Positions 46,566 through 55,479 of a DNA stretch of 64,000 nucleotides are shown here, one piece after another. A program made the translations under genes and the position numbers. Below the pieces are notes generated by a model. That model did not search any database and was not told where the DNA came from. It saw only the letters and a program-made list of their open reading frames with translations. The stretch's first letter is position 1. Every line of letters begins with the position of its first letter. The stretch comes from Parashewanella spongiae (lineage in GTDB: Bacteria; Pseudomonadota; Gammaproteobacteria; Enterobacterales; Shewanellaceae). The stretch is from positions 2,356,001 through 2,420,000 of the forward strand of contig NZ_CP037952.1 in the NCBI RefSeq assembly GCF_004358345.1, written 5' to 3'.

Positions 46566-46644
46566 CAATCTATTTTAACCACTGCATAAAAGCGAAGCAT
46601 AATAGAAAATGTGAGGGGATTAGCTAAAAGTAATGAATAGCCAT

Positions 46645-46660
46645 GGACATCTAGATGTCT
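46645..46660. promoter_or_regulatory. MetJ operator (two adjacent met boxes) upstream of metA
   Basis: GGACATCTAGATGTCT consists of two 8-base met boxes close to the AGACGTCT consensus. It sits within a larger dyad with outer arms AATAGCC and GGCTATT, 48 bases upstream of the metA start, so MetJ with S-adenosylmethionine probably represses metA. Box identity is seen; binding is inferred. Confidence 0.75.
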
Positions 46661-46707
46661 TAAAGGCTATTATTGTTAAATGTCTTTAACATATTTTGGA
46701 TCTTAAA

Positions 46708-47622
46708 GTGCCTGTAAGAATCCCTGATAATTTACCAGCTGGTAAGATATTAAATGCTGAAAATATTTTCGTGATGCCAGACTCTAGAGCCTTGCATCAA
46801 GATATTAGACCAATACGAGTTTTAGTTTTAAATCTAATGCCAAATAAAATAGAGACAGAAACTCAGCTGCTAAGAATGCTTGGAAATACACCATTACAGA
46901 TTGAAATTGATCTTATGCGAATACATGAAAAACAATCTAAGCATACTTCTGTTGATCACATGGCAACTTTTTATTGTGACTTTGAACAAATAAACCATAG
47001 AAACTATGATGGGATGATCGTAACTGGTGCGCCACTTGGTCAGATTAATTTCGAAGAGGTGAGCTACTGGACACGTATATGTGAAATTATTGACTGGTCT
47101 CAACAGCACGTAACTTCAACCTTATTTTTGTGTTGGGCTGCGCACGCTGCTTTTTATCACCTGTATGGACTTAAAAGACAGCTACTTAAGCGTAAAAGAG
47201 TAGGAGTTTTCAAACATGTTTGTTGTAAACAGCATGTGCCACTTCTACGCGGATTTGATGATCAATTCACAGCGCCTCATTCTCGATTTTCTGAAATAGA
47301 TATTGAAAAAATAGTCAGTCACCCAGACTTAGAGCTGCTGGCAGTATCTGATGAGGCAGGGGCTTACATAACGCTCAGCAAAGATATGAAAAACTTATTA
47401 ATAACCGGGCATCCTGAATACGATAGAGAAACTTTAGCTCAGGAGTATGAGAGAGACTTACAACAAAACCTTCCAGTTGAAAAGCCAGTAAATTATTTTC
47501 CAGACGAAAACCCTCAATGCACGCCTATAACAAATTGGCGTAGTCACGGCAATTTGTTAATCAGTAATTGGTTAAATTATTATGTATACCAAGAGACCCC
47601 TTATAAATTAGAGAAAGTTTAA
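46708..47622 (+). CDS. metA: Homoserine O-succinyltransferase MetA
   Basis: First dedicated step of methionine synthesis, acylating homoserine. I place the start at the GTG at 46708: the protein then begins [15 protein letters not shown] like E. coli MetA and the catalytic Cys in [11 protein letters not shown] falls at residue 142, with His235 and Glu237 in [10 protein letters not shown], the same numbers as in E. coli. A TTG at 46696 would add four residues. 304 residues against 309. Substrate loop [16 protein letters not shown] and C-terminal [19 protein letters not shown] are typical. Succinyl versus acetyl preference depends on one residue at about 111 (Gly here, favouring succinyl-CoA). 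Confidence 0.94.
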   Translation: MPVRIPDNLPAGKILNAENIFVMPDSRALHQDIRPIRVLVLNLMPNKIETETQLLRMLGNTPLQIEIDLMRIHEKQSKHTSVDHMATFYCDFEQINHRNYDGMIVTGAPLGQINFEEVSYWTRICEIIDWSQQHVTSTLFLCWAAHAAFYHLYGLKRQLLKRKRVGVFKHVCCKQHVPLLRGFDDQFTAPHSRFSEIDIEKIVSHPDLELLAVSDEAGAYITLSKDMKNLLITGHPEYDRETLAQEYERDLQQNLPVEKPVNYFPDENPQCTPITNWRSHGNLLISNWLNYYVYQETPYKLEKV

Positions 47623-47773
47623 TACTCATATAAAGAACTTTAAAGTAATGAATGTTTAATTTTTTGATGGTTAATTTTTAATGAAGAAAAAGGATTAAAG
47701 TGAGATACAATATTTGATTAGAAAATAGCAGTTATTTTTCAATTGGATATTAAATAATTAGTATTGGAATTCT

Positions 47774-48766
47774 ATGTCAGTTTTATATAATGAAAACTTA
47801 AGTATCCCAGCTTCAACAGTTGAGGTTATAAATCTACTAGAAATAGATGTTCCAATACAAAATGAAATCTATGAGCTTGAATTTAAAACTGGAAGCGGTC
47901 AATTACGATTTTATCGTGTTCATATTATTAATAATGAGGTTGAAAGTGTAACTAGGGCCTCGGGTTTTTCTGATGTTGTTGGATTTGTGACAGGTACTCA
48001 CGGTGGATTAACTTGTAAATCTATAAGAAAGTTTATGAACTCAAAACTTGATAAATTAAGATTAAAAGTTAAAGAGAATAGTCAAGAATATACAGTTATT
48101 AAAAATACAAAATGTAAAGCGATATTACCTTGTAGCCATAAATTTTCTCCAGTTACACCGAGTAATACTTTAGATTGGCTGAAAATAGCACAGACAAGAA
48201 ACTTTGGTGCTCAAACCGAATTGACCTTAGCAATAGTATTTAATTTGGCCTCTTTTGAAAGAAGATATTATGAATTAAGTGTTGGTCAGCCTTCTCACAG
48301 ACCTATAGACGAATTATCACTTGAAGAAATTAAATTTAAAGAATTTATAGTACATGGAGTGAAGTCTTTCGATTTATCCATTAAACATGAGATGTACAAA
48401 TTAGATACTAGGAATTTTGAAGTACTAAAACAGATAAAAGATAACGTCCATAGACTGGTTGTTATCAATGAATCTCCTCTAGAATGTGATGAAGTCAAAG
48501 CAATTTTTGGCGCTGAAGGTATTACTATAGATTCTGTTGATTATGTTGAAAATAGAAAAAAAGGTAATCGAACTGCACAAGTAAAAGGCAAAAATAAGAA
48601 AGAAGAATGGATTAAAAGTAGTGCCAATTTAGGTAAAAAACTACTCATAATAGACAATGAAATAAGTGAATCTGGAATTGCTAATAATTTAATGCTTCAT
48701 GGAGAGCGCTCGCCTTATCAGAAATTGGTCTGTCATTCTTCTTCGAAACGAAGAGCAACATTATAA
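47774..48766 (+). CDS. Unrecognised soluble protein
   Basis: I do not recognise it. 330 residues, ATG with GGAAT upstream, no signal peptide or membrane segment. The N-terminal third is strand-rich (IYELEFKTGSGQLRFYRV, HIINNEVESVTRASGF) followed by GFVTGTHGGLTCKSIRKFMN; the middle contains ILPCSHKFSPVTPSNTLDWL; the C-terminus is basic (VENRKKGNRTAQVKGKNKK; SSSKRRATL). Not in an operon: metA is 150 bases upstream and an inserted element starts 22 bases downstream. Very A+T-rich with many rare-looking codons (AGA, ATA), as in the unknown gene at 23825, which suggests acquisition. Confidence 0.6.
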   Translation: MSVLYNENLSIPASTVEVINLLEIDVPIQNEIYELEFKTGSGQLRFYRVHIINNEVESVTRASGFSDVVGFVTGTHGGLTCKSIRKFMNSKLDKLRLKVKENSQEYTVIKNTKCKAILPCSHKFSPVTPSNTLDWLKIAQTRNFGAQTELTLAIVFNLASFERRYYELSVGQPSHRPIDELSLEEIKFKEFIVHGVKSFDLSIKHEMYKLDTRNFEVLKQIKDNVHRLVVINESPLECDEVKAIFGAEGITIDSVDYVENRKKGNRTAQVKGKNKKEEWIKSSANLGKKLLIIDNEISESGIANNLMLHGERSPYQKLVCHSSSKRRATL

Positions 48767-48788
48767 GTTTTTTTATTGCTCGTTTGAA

Positions 48789-49132
48789 CCTAAATAAATC
48801 GTCTCTACTTCGAGTGTTGGAACGGCCTGAAATTCCGATACATACTAACGGCAGTGAAAACGATTTGCGAGAACATGTCAAAAGGCGAAAAGTAAGTGGT
48901 GGAACAAGAAGAGATTTAAGATGCCAATGTCGAGACACCTTTTCGAGTCTGCGCAAAACCTGCCAAAAACAAAACTTGTCATCTTGGAAGTTTTTAAATG
49001 ACAGGTTTTCTCTTAAAAATACCATCCCTTTACTGGGAGACTTGGTGCTGCAAGGGGCTCGAACTACCACAACTTTTTGAATAGTTACCAATAGATTAAA
49101 GTTAAATTGTGCGTTAAACCGATTTGTTTAGG
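48789..49132. mobile_element. Internally deleted insertion sequence with family-C ends and 5-bp duplication
   Basis: Ends CCTAAATAAATCG and CGATTTGTTTAGG are inverted repeats with one mismatch. TTGAA stands at 48784-48788 and again at 49133-49137. The right 35 bases continue to match the left arm of family-C repeats (GTTTAACGCACAATTTAAC read inward). Between the ends lies the 3' part of a transposase gene. Family C and B repeats are therefore probably miniature derivatives of this insertion sequence. Confidence 0.7.
48800..49080 (+). pseudogene. C-terminal fragment of a DDE transposase
   Basis: About 94 residues: RPEIPIHTNGSENDLREHV, RRKVSGGTRRDLRCQCRDTF, SSLRKTCQKQ, WKFLNDRF. HTNGSENDLRE looks like the region round the last catalytic Glu of a DDE transposase. 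The rest of the gene is missing from the internal deletion. I cannot assign the IS family with confidence. Confidence 0.6.
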
Positions 49133-49787
49133 TTGAATTTGTATTTAATAAAGGCCAGCCACCTAACGCTTTCCACTTGTTAACGATATAACAAAATAAC
49201 TCTGCAGTCCTTTCTGTGTCATATAGTGCGGAGTGAGCCTCTTTGTTATCAAAAGGAATTCCAGCTATTGAACAAGCTTTAGCTAGTACTGTATGCCCTA
49301 AAGCTAAACCCGAAAGCGCAGCTGTATCGAAAGTTGCAAATGGGTGAAATGGGGTTCTTTTAATCTTATTACGCTCAATCGCTTTCGTAACGAATCCATG
49401 ATCAAATGTCGCATTGTGGGCAACAATGATGCTTCTGTGACATTCAGATGCTTTTTGCCCTTTTTTGATTTCTTTAATTATTTCAAGGAAAGCTTCTTTT
49501 TCGCTTACAGCCCCACGCAAAGGGTTTGTAGGATCAATTCCATTAAATGCTAAAGCTTCAGGCTCTAAATTAGAACCCTCAAAAGGCTCAATGTGATAAT
49601 GCATTGTTTTATCAATGATCAACTCGCCTTCGTTAGTCATTTTCAGCATTGTTACAGCAATTTCTAATAGAGCATCGGTTTCTTTATTAAATCCAGCAGT
49701 TTCTACATCAATAACGACAGGGTAATACCCACGAAAACGGGATTTTAACTTATTGTGTTCCACTAAATCACTCATGTAATTGCTCAT
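49128..49787 (-). CDS. rnt: Ribonuclease T
   Basis: DEDDh 3'-5' exoribonuclease that trims tRNA CCA ends and matures 5S and 23S rRNA. 219 residues (E. coli 215): [15 protein letters not shown] (Asp and Glu), [11 protein letters not shown] (Asp) and [14 protein letters not shown] (His and Asp) provide the four acidic residues and the His. The final Thr codon and TAA stop (49128-49133) come from the terminus of the inserted element, so the original last residues have been replaced, with little likely effect. Divergent from motY, the usual neighbour in vibrios and Shewanella. Confidence 0.93.
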   Translation of the reverse strand: MSNYMSDLVEHNKLKSRFRGYYPVVIDVETAGFNKETDALLEIAVTMLKMTNEGELIIDKTMHYHIEPFEGSNLEPEALAFNGIDPTNPLRGAVSEKEAFLEIIKEIKKGQKASECHRSIIVAHNATFDHGFVTKAIERNKIKRTPFHPFATFDTAALSGLALGHTVLAKACSIAGIPFDNKEAHSALYDTERTAELFCYIVNKWKALGGWPLLNTNST

Positions 49788-49913
49788 AAAAAAATGTCCG
49801 TGTTATTATCCTTAATACTGACTTATGTGTCATGTTTGTTTGTGGTTTATTTAAGCTAAAGATATAAAAAAATATGCCGATAAACTTAATAATAAGAACT
49901 TCAATGAGAAACA

Positions 49914-50789
49914 ATGAATATGTGGCGACAATTAATCATTTTATTGGTTTGTTGCGTACCCTTAACTGTCGGTGCCGAACTGCGTCATTTTGTTGCCTCT
50001 TTAGAAGAATCACAGTGGCGAATTACAAGTAATAGTCCAATAGCTTGCCAGTTAGAGCATGAAATCCCTATGTATGGCAAAGCTATTTTTGCGAGCCAAG
50101 CCAGTAAAGATATGAATTTGAATTTTGTATTGGATATGTGGGTAAAACCGAACGAAGTAACGAAAGCAGAATTAATCAGTAAAGCACCGAGTTGGCGTCC
50201 AGGTATTGCAAATAAAAAGCTAACGGCGATTACTTATCAGAAATACTTTGACGGTGAAGTGCCAAAATTGGCCGCTTGGTCAATGCTTAATGAATTAACA
50301 AAAGGAATGCAGCCAACTTTTTATTATGCAGATTGGAATAATAAGTCTAGACGTGTTGCCGTTGGGTTATCTTCAGTAAATTTTCATAGAAAATACAATA
50401 TCTTTAAACAATGCTTATCGAACTTATTACCTTATTCTTTTAATGACATCGCATTTACAGTATTAAACTTTAAAGAAGGAGGAACTGAGCTCACCCGACT
50501 TTCTCAACAACAAATGAATAAGGTTCAAGAATATTTATCTTATGATGCTGATGTTGAGTTAATCCTTATTGACGCTTATACAGACAGTTATGGTGGCAGA
50601 GGGATAAATAAAAAAGTATCACAACAAAGAGCAGACTCGATAAAAGAGTATTTTATTTCAAACGGTGTGCCTAAAGATAAGATTGTTACTCGAGGACACG
50701 GGGAAACTCGTCATGTGGCTGGAAACGATACTTTAGCTGATAGAGCGCGAAACAGAAGGTTAGTCATTCAAATCGACAAAGCAAGTTAG
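49914..50789 (+). CDS. motY: Sodium-type flagellar motor protein MotY
   Basis: Periplasmic T-ring protein that helps anchor the PomAB stator of sodium-driven polar flagella. 291 residues: signal peptide (LIILLVCCVPLTVGA), the MotY-specific N-terminal domain (ELRHFVASLEESQWRI; LEHEIPMYGKAIF; FVLDMWVKP), then an OmpA-like peptidoglycan-binding domain from about residue 175 (VELILIDAYTDSYGG, QQRADSIKEYFISNGV, NRRLVIQI). The position beside rnt agrees. It implies a motile, probably salt-requiring bacterium. Confidence 0.9.
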   Translation: MNMWRQLIILLVCCVPLTVGAELRHFVASLEESQWRITSNSPIACQLEHEIPMYGKAIFASQASKDMNLNFVLDMWVKPNEVTKAELISKAPSWRPGIANKKLTAITYQKYFDGEVPKLAAWSMLNELTKGMQPTFYYADWNNKSRRVAVGLSSVNFHRKYNIFKQCLSNLLPYSFNDIAFTVLNFKEGGTELTRLSQQQMNKVQEYLSYDADVELILIDAYTDSYGGRGINKKVSQQRADSIKEYFISNGVPKDKIVTRGHGETRHVAGNDTLADRARNRRLVIQIDKAS

Positions 50790-50807
50790 TTATAGTTATG
50801 GTATAAA

Positions 50808-51668
50808 TTATGTTTCAGAAGAGTTCGGACAAAAAGAAAAATAATCCGGACCAGTATCTGAACCTACAGTATAAGAAGCATGAACCCCAATAATATCTGT
50901 GCCTTTAATTACAAAAGAACATTTTACATGCATCGACTTGATGTGCCCTGGTTGCTCTTTAATTGCATTAACAATGTCATCTGCTTTGGAGCTACTTGCG
51001 TCTTTGTGAAGTACTACATTTAGCATTAAATAACTTTCTGCCCCTGGGCTTCGGTTGTAGTGATAAGTTTCATCAGACTCACCGATTGAGATGTAATGCT
51101 CGCTAGGGTTATTGAGCATTACGTTTTCCATTATAGTTGCTAATAATCTTTGATTAACAATCTCTTTAACAGTTTGAAATTCACTTCCACAACGTTTTTT
51201 TAGATCTACTTGAGAAAAAATTTTATCATCTTCCCACTGATGTTTTGCACGATAAAAGTCTACATCGAAAATAGTAACGTCTGTGTCAGGTTTATTAATA
51301 TCTTTTTGGAGTGTTTCTTGTAACTTTCTCAAATCGATCGCTAACCGTTTTAATTTAAACGAGCAAGGTCCAAGTTCATAGGTAGTATAGTTATTTTCAT
51401 CTTTTACACTAAATTCTTTTTTACCAATAGATGTAGCGTTTGTTTTGAGTGCATAAAATAAGTCAGGTTTGTCTCTATCATACGTTCTTAAGTCAGACAA
51501 AAGTTCGAATTTAGCTTTGCTCTCTTGCTTTAGGGAAGGCTGAAACAGCTTACTTATTTTTTTCCAACAATCATTGGTAGATTGATCTATGTTTGGATCA
51601 GATTCAAAGCTGGCTTTATCTTGTTTATTAAATAAGCTTGGAATTGCACTGCCAATCCTTGAAAGCAT
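50808..51668 (-). CDS. Unrecognised protein, possibly cytoplasmic
   Basis: No family recognised. 286 residues from the ATG at 51668, no signal peptide. N-terminal half is charged and helical (LKRLAIDLRKLQETLQKD), the C-terminal third reads as strands with Ser/His-rich turns (HYISIGESDETYHYNRS, MHVKCSFVIKGTDIIGVH). The stop is 20 bases from the convergent motY stop. The 1.1 kb insertion sequence begins about 100 bases upstream at 51766 on the right side and may have separated the gene from its promoter. Confidence 0.55.
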   Translation of the reverse strand: MLSRIGSAIPSLFNKQDKASFESDPNIDQSTNDCWKKISKLFQPSLKQESKAKFELLSDLRTYDRDKPDLFYALKTNATSIGKKEFSVKDENNYTTYELGPCSFKLKRLAIDLRKLQETLQKDINKPDTDVTIFDVDFYRAKHQWEDDKIFSQVDLKKRCGSEFQTVKEIVNQRLLATIMENVMLNNPSEHYISIGESDETYHYNRSPGAESYLMLNVVLHKDASSSKADDIVNAIKEQPGHIKSMHVKCSFVIKGTDIIGVHASYTVGSDTGPDYFSFCPNSSET

Positions 51669-51765
51669 GAAGTACTCCCTGTTTGCTGCTAAATTGCATG
51701 TAGCTCTATTGAGTTAATTATAGTGAAGGGTTTTAGTATTGCTAAATTGGATTAAGTTACTGGTG

Positions 51766-52883
51766 TAGGACTTACGCATTGACAGAATTTTGAAATTTTG
51801 GTTCGAGACAACTTTTACCTTCTGAAAATGTTGCAATAAAACCTGCGACTACACCCTTGTAAAGAACACGTTGGTGTTTATACACATTAGATATGACATC
51901 AGCAGCCTGCATTTTTTGAAGATGAACAAAGCTGCAAATTGATGCAAATATATGATTTCTTATAGGTTGCTCATTGCGTACTTGAAAGTGCTCAATATGG
52001 CAGACTTGTTTAATTGCACGATGATATTGTTCAATCTGCCAGTGATGGTCATGGATGCTTAAAAACTCTTTTCTCAGCAAGTAGTTAAAGTTGCCTTCTG
52101 GTAAGTAGACAACATAATGGCGTTGCTGGTCTTTTAGCATCGTCCGAAAAAGTTTCACTTTACCAAAGTCTTTCAACCAGACTTCGAGACCATCATCAGG
52201 TACATCTAGGGCTTGAACTTGCTGCAACTTTCCCTTTTCAAGCGATACTGCTCTATTGCTTTCAACTGAAAACATAAAACCTGTTTGGTAATTTTTTACC
52301 TTCTTCAGATTTGGAACGCCGCTGTACCAAGAGTCTCCCGTGACAAATGCTGGCTTCAAACCCCATGTTAAGACTTCACCCAGCATATCCTGAAAATAAT
52401 CATTTTTAGTTTTGCCTTCAGACTTATCATAAATACGATAATTGACTGGCATGTGCTGACCATCTGGATCTGTGTAGTATAAAGTGATGAGATTAATCCC
52501 TTTCACAACTCGATGATGCTTACCTGACCAAAAATGTCCAACAAGTGCCATATACTTGCTATAAGGTTTATCCAGAACGCTGTCATCAACGCTAAGAGTG
52601 CCACCAATCAAGTTGACGCTGGTTTTTATTTCATTAAATAAATCAAATGGTTCAAACAGTTCTCTTTGAAAAAAACGGTTTACACTGTGATGAGAAATAC
52701 CAGTTACCTCGGACAATCGAGTGCAAGTGGATGACTTGGGCTCACTGATCAAAAATCCCATATACATAGTTAAATTGCAGCGGGCTGTAGTTGGTCGAGT
52801 GGTACTTCTTATTATCAGTTACAATATTTAGATTTTTGAAGGATTATCATTAACTACGCAAACCTGTCAATGCGTAAGTCCTA
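51766..52883 (-). mobile_element. Intact insertion sequence (1118 bp) with perfect 20-bp termini
   Basis: TAGGACTTACGCATTGACAG at the left is the exact inverse complement of the right end. TGGTG is repeated at 51761-51765 and 52884-52888. One transposase gene fills the element; its stop codon lies inside the terminal repeat. Perfect ends and an exact duplication suggest recent arrival. Confidence 0.9.
51772..52767 (-). CDS. DDE transposase, IS701/IS4-like
   Basis: 331 residues from the first ATG at 52767; the frame stays open for a further twenty or so codons with coding-like sequence (STTRPTTARCNLT) but no ATG, GTG or TTG, so the true N-terminus may be longer. DDE landmarks: LIGGTLSVDDSVLDKPYSKY (first Asp), AFVTGDSWYSG (second Asp) and DHHWQIEQYHRAIKQ (Glu, Y-x2-K-like signature). 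HWSGKHHRV-like text (HFWSGKHHRVVKGINLI) is typical of IS701-type enzymes. The family assignment is from recall. Confidence 0.8.
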   Translation of the reverse strand: MYMGFLISEPKSSTCTRLSEVTGISHHSVNRFFQRELFEPFDLFNEIKTSVNLIGGTLSVDDSVLDKPYSKYMALVGHFWSGKHHRVVKGINLITLYYTDPDGQHMPVNYRIYDKSEGKTKNDYFQDMLGEVLTWGLKPAFVTGDSWYSGVPNLKKVKNYQTGFMFSVESNRAVSLEKGKLQQVQALDVPDDGLEVWLKDFGKVKLFRTMLKDQQRHYVVYLPEGNFNYLLRKEFLSIHDHHWQIEQYHRAIKQVCHIEHFQVRNEQPIRNHIFASICSFVHLQKMQAADVISNVYKHQRVLYKGVVAGFIATFSEGKSCLEPKFQNSVNA

Positions 52884-52888
52884 TGGTG

Positions 52889-53256
52889 TTTTAAATATTT
52901 ATAGAGATGAAAGATATAAACAGAAAATGATGTCGTTTTATCAATGATATTTAATGTGAGCCTATTATATGAGGAATAAATCGGTTTATTATCTTTATTA
53001 AAGTTTTATATCTTTTGTTATATTTGAATGTTTAGAACTGAGCATAACTCTTGATAGAGATATTCTAGGGTAAACGCAAGCATGTTTTTCGAGCAAAAAC
53101 CGTAAACTTTGTAACCCGACATTCCCGTAAAAACGAGAATCCAGTGACTTTGGGTATTCAGGTATAAGGTGCTAGACTCCCACTTTCGTGGGAATGACGA
53201 AATTACCACATGCAGTTGTTCATATCACTCATTCGTGTGGTCGCCCTGATAGATAT
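52889..53256. other. Intergenic region with a simple palindromic repeat
   Basis: Mostly A+T-rich sequence without a gene. It contains the repeat at 53117-53202 listed next, and probably the remnants of the promoter region separated by the insertion sequence. Confidence 0.4.
53117..53202. repeat. Family-D-like palindromic repeat
   Basis: CATTCCCGTAAAAACGAG followed by AATCCAGTG at the left, and CTCCCACTTTCGTGGGAATGACG at the right (two overlapping stems), form the same end pattern as the outer arms of family D but without the hairpin module. It resembles the dispersed palindromic repeats common between genes of marine gammaproteobacteria. Confidence 0.5.
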
Positions 53257-54204
53257 TCATACCTTTTTAGTATGTTTTGAGCTTTTAGGTTCATCAATAA
53301 AAATTTTGAAACTGTCAAAGAGAGAAATAAGTGTAGCTGACCATATGAAACCATAGAATATTAAATGTGACGTTTCAACTTGTTCATGAATTACTATTGT
53401 TGCAACGACAAAAAGAATTGATGGTTCAAGATAACTGAGCATACCAAACAAGCTAAGAGGTAAAAGCATTGAGGCTTGAATGTATAGAAACACTGAAATT
53501 ATCCCAACAATCCCAAATAATAAAATCAAAACTAAAGAATATGGTGTGGTATAAAGTGAGCTAAAAATATTAGGAGTATTTTTAAAAAATAAAATAGAGA
53601 CAGGGATCAAACAGAGGTGCTCGAGAAAAAGAATTGATGCCACTTTCTCCTTCATCATTTTCCTGATAGTAAAGTATAGTGGATAACCACCAAAAACAAT
53701 CACTGAAACCCATGATATTGAATGGTGTTGCATGAGCTCTATAACTAACCCTATCAAGGCTAAAGATATGGCTATTCTTCTTAAGAAATTTATTCTTTCT
53801 TTAAAAATAAGTTTGCCTAGTAAAGCTGTGCTTAACGGTAGCATGAAATAGCCCAAGGATAGCTCTTTCGTTAAACCGTTAGCTGGTGCCCATATAAATA
53901 TCCACCATTGAACACCAATCAAGCAGGCTCCAATGAGCAATAATGAGAGTCTTTTGGGGCTTTTAAGTATATCTTTTGCTGAATTGAACAGATCTATGTA
54001 TTTTTTTGAAAATGAAAAATAAGCAGTTAAAAATACAAAGCCTATTATTATCCTCAACGAAAATAACGTATTGCCATCGATATTTATTAAATTAATCAAC
54101 CATGGAATAATGCCGAAAATTAAAGATGCAATAACGGAAAATGTTATGCCAGCTCTATAATCATAATTAGTTAGCAAGAGATTTATACCGATTTTTAAGT
54201 TCAA
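53257..54204 (-). CDS. RarD-like EamA-family transporter
   Basis: 315 residues, about ten membrane helices in two EamA repeats. Landmarks: GITFSVIASLIFGIIPWL, FSLRIIIGFVFLTAYF, the RarD-typical GVQWWIFIWAPANGLTKEL and SLGYFMLPLSTALLG, and VFGGYPLYFTIRK. A presumed drug/metabolite exporter; the substrate is unknown. The C-terminus is basic (DEPKSSKHTKKV). It stands alone after the strong terminator of the KAS III gene. Confidence 0.82.
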   Translation of the reverse strand: MNLKIGINLLLTNYDYRAGITFSVIASLIFGIIPWLINLINIDGNTLFSLRIIIGFVFLTAYFSFSKKYIDLFNSAKDILKSPKRLSLLLIGACLIGVQWWIFIWAPANGLTKELSLGYFMLPLSTALLGKLIFKERINFLRRIAISLALIGLVIELMQHHSISWVSVIVFGGYPLYFTIRKMMKEKVASILFLEHLCLIPVSILFFKNTPNIFSSLYTTPYSLVLILLFGIVGIISVFLYIQASMLLPLSLFGMLSYLEPSILFVVATIVIHEQVETSHLIFYGFIWSATLISLFDSFKIFIDEPKSSKHTKKV

Positions 54205-54298
54205 AATTAATTTACGAGTGTATGTCTTTTATCGATTTTAGAGTAATTAAGATTTATTAACTTATGTGGAAGGCAAGTAATGAGAATATAATTAAAGA

Positions 54299-54340
54299 GT
54301 TAATAAATAAAGGCTCTGTACTGAGCCTTTATTTATTAAC
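54299..54340. terminator. Strong terminator of the hydroxyproline/KAS III operon
   Basis: Perfect 18-bp stem GTTAATAAATAAAGGCTC/GAGCCTTTATTTATTAAC with a six-base loop, 14 bases beyond the KAS III stop. Symmetric, so it insulates both sides. Confidence 0.88.
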
Positions 54341-54353
54341 GGGATAAAATCGA

Positions 54354-55421
54354 TCAAGAGTCGCAGAAGTGATCAGCGGCACGTTTAACAAGCTCTAAAG
54401 CTGTTTGATTACACTCTGGAAGCTCTGCGTCACTCTCTTTCAATGGTGTCACCCTGTCTCCCCATTTCATTAGTACGGCTGCAGAAGTTAAGCCAGCGCC
54501 AAAAGCACAAGATAAAATGTTTTGATTTGGCTTTAAAATTCCCTGTTCTAATGCATCACAAATTGCAATCGGGATGGTGGCTGCTGATGTATTGCCATAA
54601 TTAGCAATGTTTACGAAGGCTTTGTCTTTTGGCAATTTCATTTTGGAAATTAATGTATCGATGATGCGCTCATTTGCTTGATGAGGGATCACTAGGTCTA
54701 TTTGGTCGATTGGAAGATTACACATATCAATAACTTGGGTGCTTAAATTCTTCATGCCATTAATTGCACGTTTAAATATTTCTTGGCCATCAAATTGTAT
54801 GTGGAAGTCTAATGAAGCCGTGTCAAACCTATCCATTGTCGTTCCAAACCCTGCTTTAAGAAATTCACGACCAGCTGGGTCATTATTTAACTCGTACCCT
54901 AAAATACCGCAATCTTGCTCTGTTGCTTCCACGACCACGGCACCAGCACCGTCTCCAAAAAGTACAGCTGTATCCCGACGTGACCAATCAAGAAAAAAGG
55001 TAAGGCGCTCGGCACCAATAACAAGAACTTTCTTGCTTTGGCCACTTTTTATTTGGGAGTTTGCTAAACCTAATCCGTACAAAAAACCACTGCATGCAGC
55101 GTTTATATCGAAAGCACCGCAAGTAGCACCGATGTTTGCTTGAACAGTAGATGCAATATTTGGAATTAGGGTATCGGGACTTGCCGTAGCCAAAATTATC
55201 ATGTCAATTTCACTGCCTTCAACATTAGCTGCCGCTAATGCTCTTTTTGCAGCTAAGGATGCAAGCTCAGATGTTTCAACATGACTTACATGACGTTGAT
55301 GAATGCCGGTTCGAGTTTTAATCCACTCATCAGAAGTATCAATAAATGTGGCTAGATCGTCGTTTGTTAGTATTGCAGGAGGAACACATTTTCCCCAACC
55401 AGTGATCTTAGCATTGTGCAT
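54354..55421 (-). CDS. 3-oxoacyl-ACP synthase III (KAS III) homologue
   Basis: Thiolase-fold condensing enzyme of 355 residues. Catalytic Cys110 in [14 protein letters not shown], His in [10 protein letters not shown] and Asn in [12 protein letters not shown] form the KAS III triad; other signs are RTGIHQRHV and FGDGAGAVV. It has about 30 more residues at the C-terminus ([19 protein letters not shown] to the end) than FabH. It is not in a fatty-acid synthesis cluster; it follows the GntR-type regulator by 58 bases at the end of the hydroxyproline operon, so it may be a paralogue with a different acyl partner. Its role there is unknown. Confidence 0.82.
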   Translation of the reverse strand: MHNAKITGWGKCVPPAILTNDDLATFIDTSDEWIKTRTGIHQRHVSHVETSELASLAAKRALAAANVEGSEIDMIILATASPDTLIPNIASTVQANIGATCGAFDINAACSGFLYGLGLANSQIKSGQSKKVLVIGAERLTFFLDWSRRDTAVLFGDGAGAVVVEATEQDCGILGYELNNDPAGREFLKAGFGTTMDRFDTASLDFHIQFDGQEIFKRAINGMKNLSTQVIDMCNLPIDQIDLVIPHQANERIIDTLISKMKLPKDKAFVNIANYGNTSAATIPIAICDALEQGILKPNQNILSCAFGAGLTSAAVLMKWGDRVTPLKESDAELPECNQTALELVKRAADHFCDS

Positions 55422-55479
55422 AATATATTCTCTTAACCTTAAGAATTACAGTTCTGATCTGTAAATAATTGTTGTATTT

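Noticed and set aside
53117-53202. CRISPR-like palindromic repeats
   Set aside because: Single unit, no regular spacers, no cas genes in the window; it fits a dispersed intergenic palindrome.
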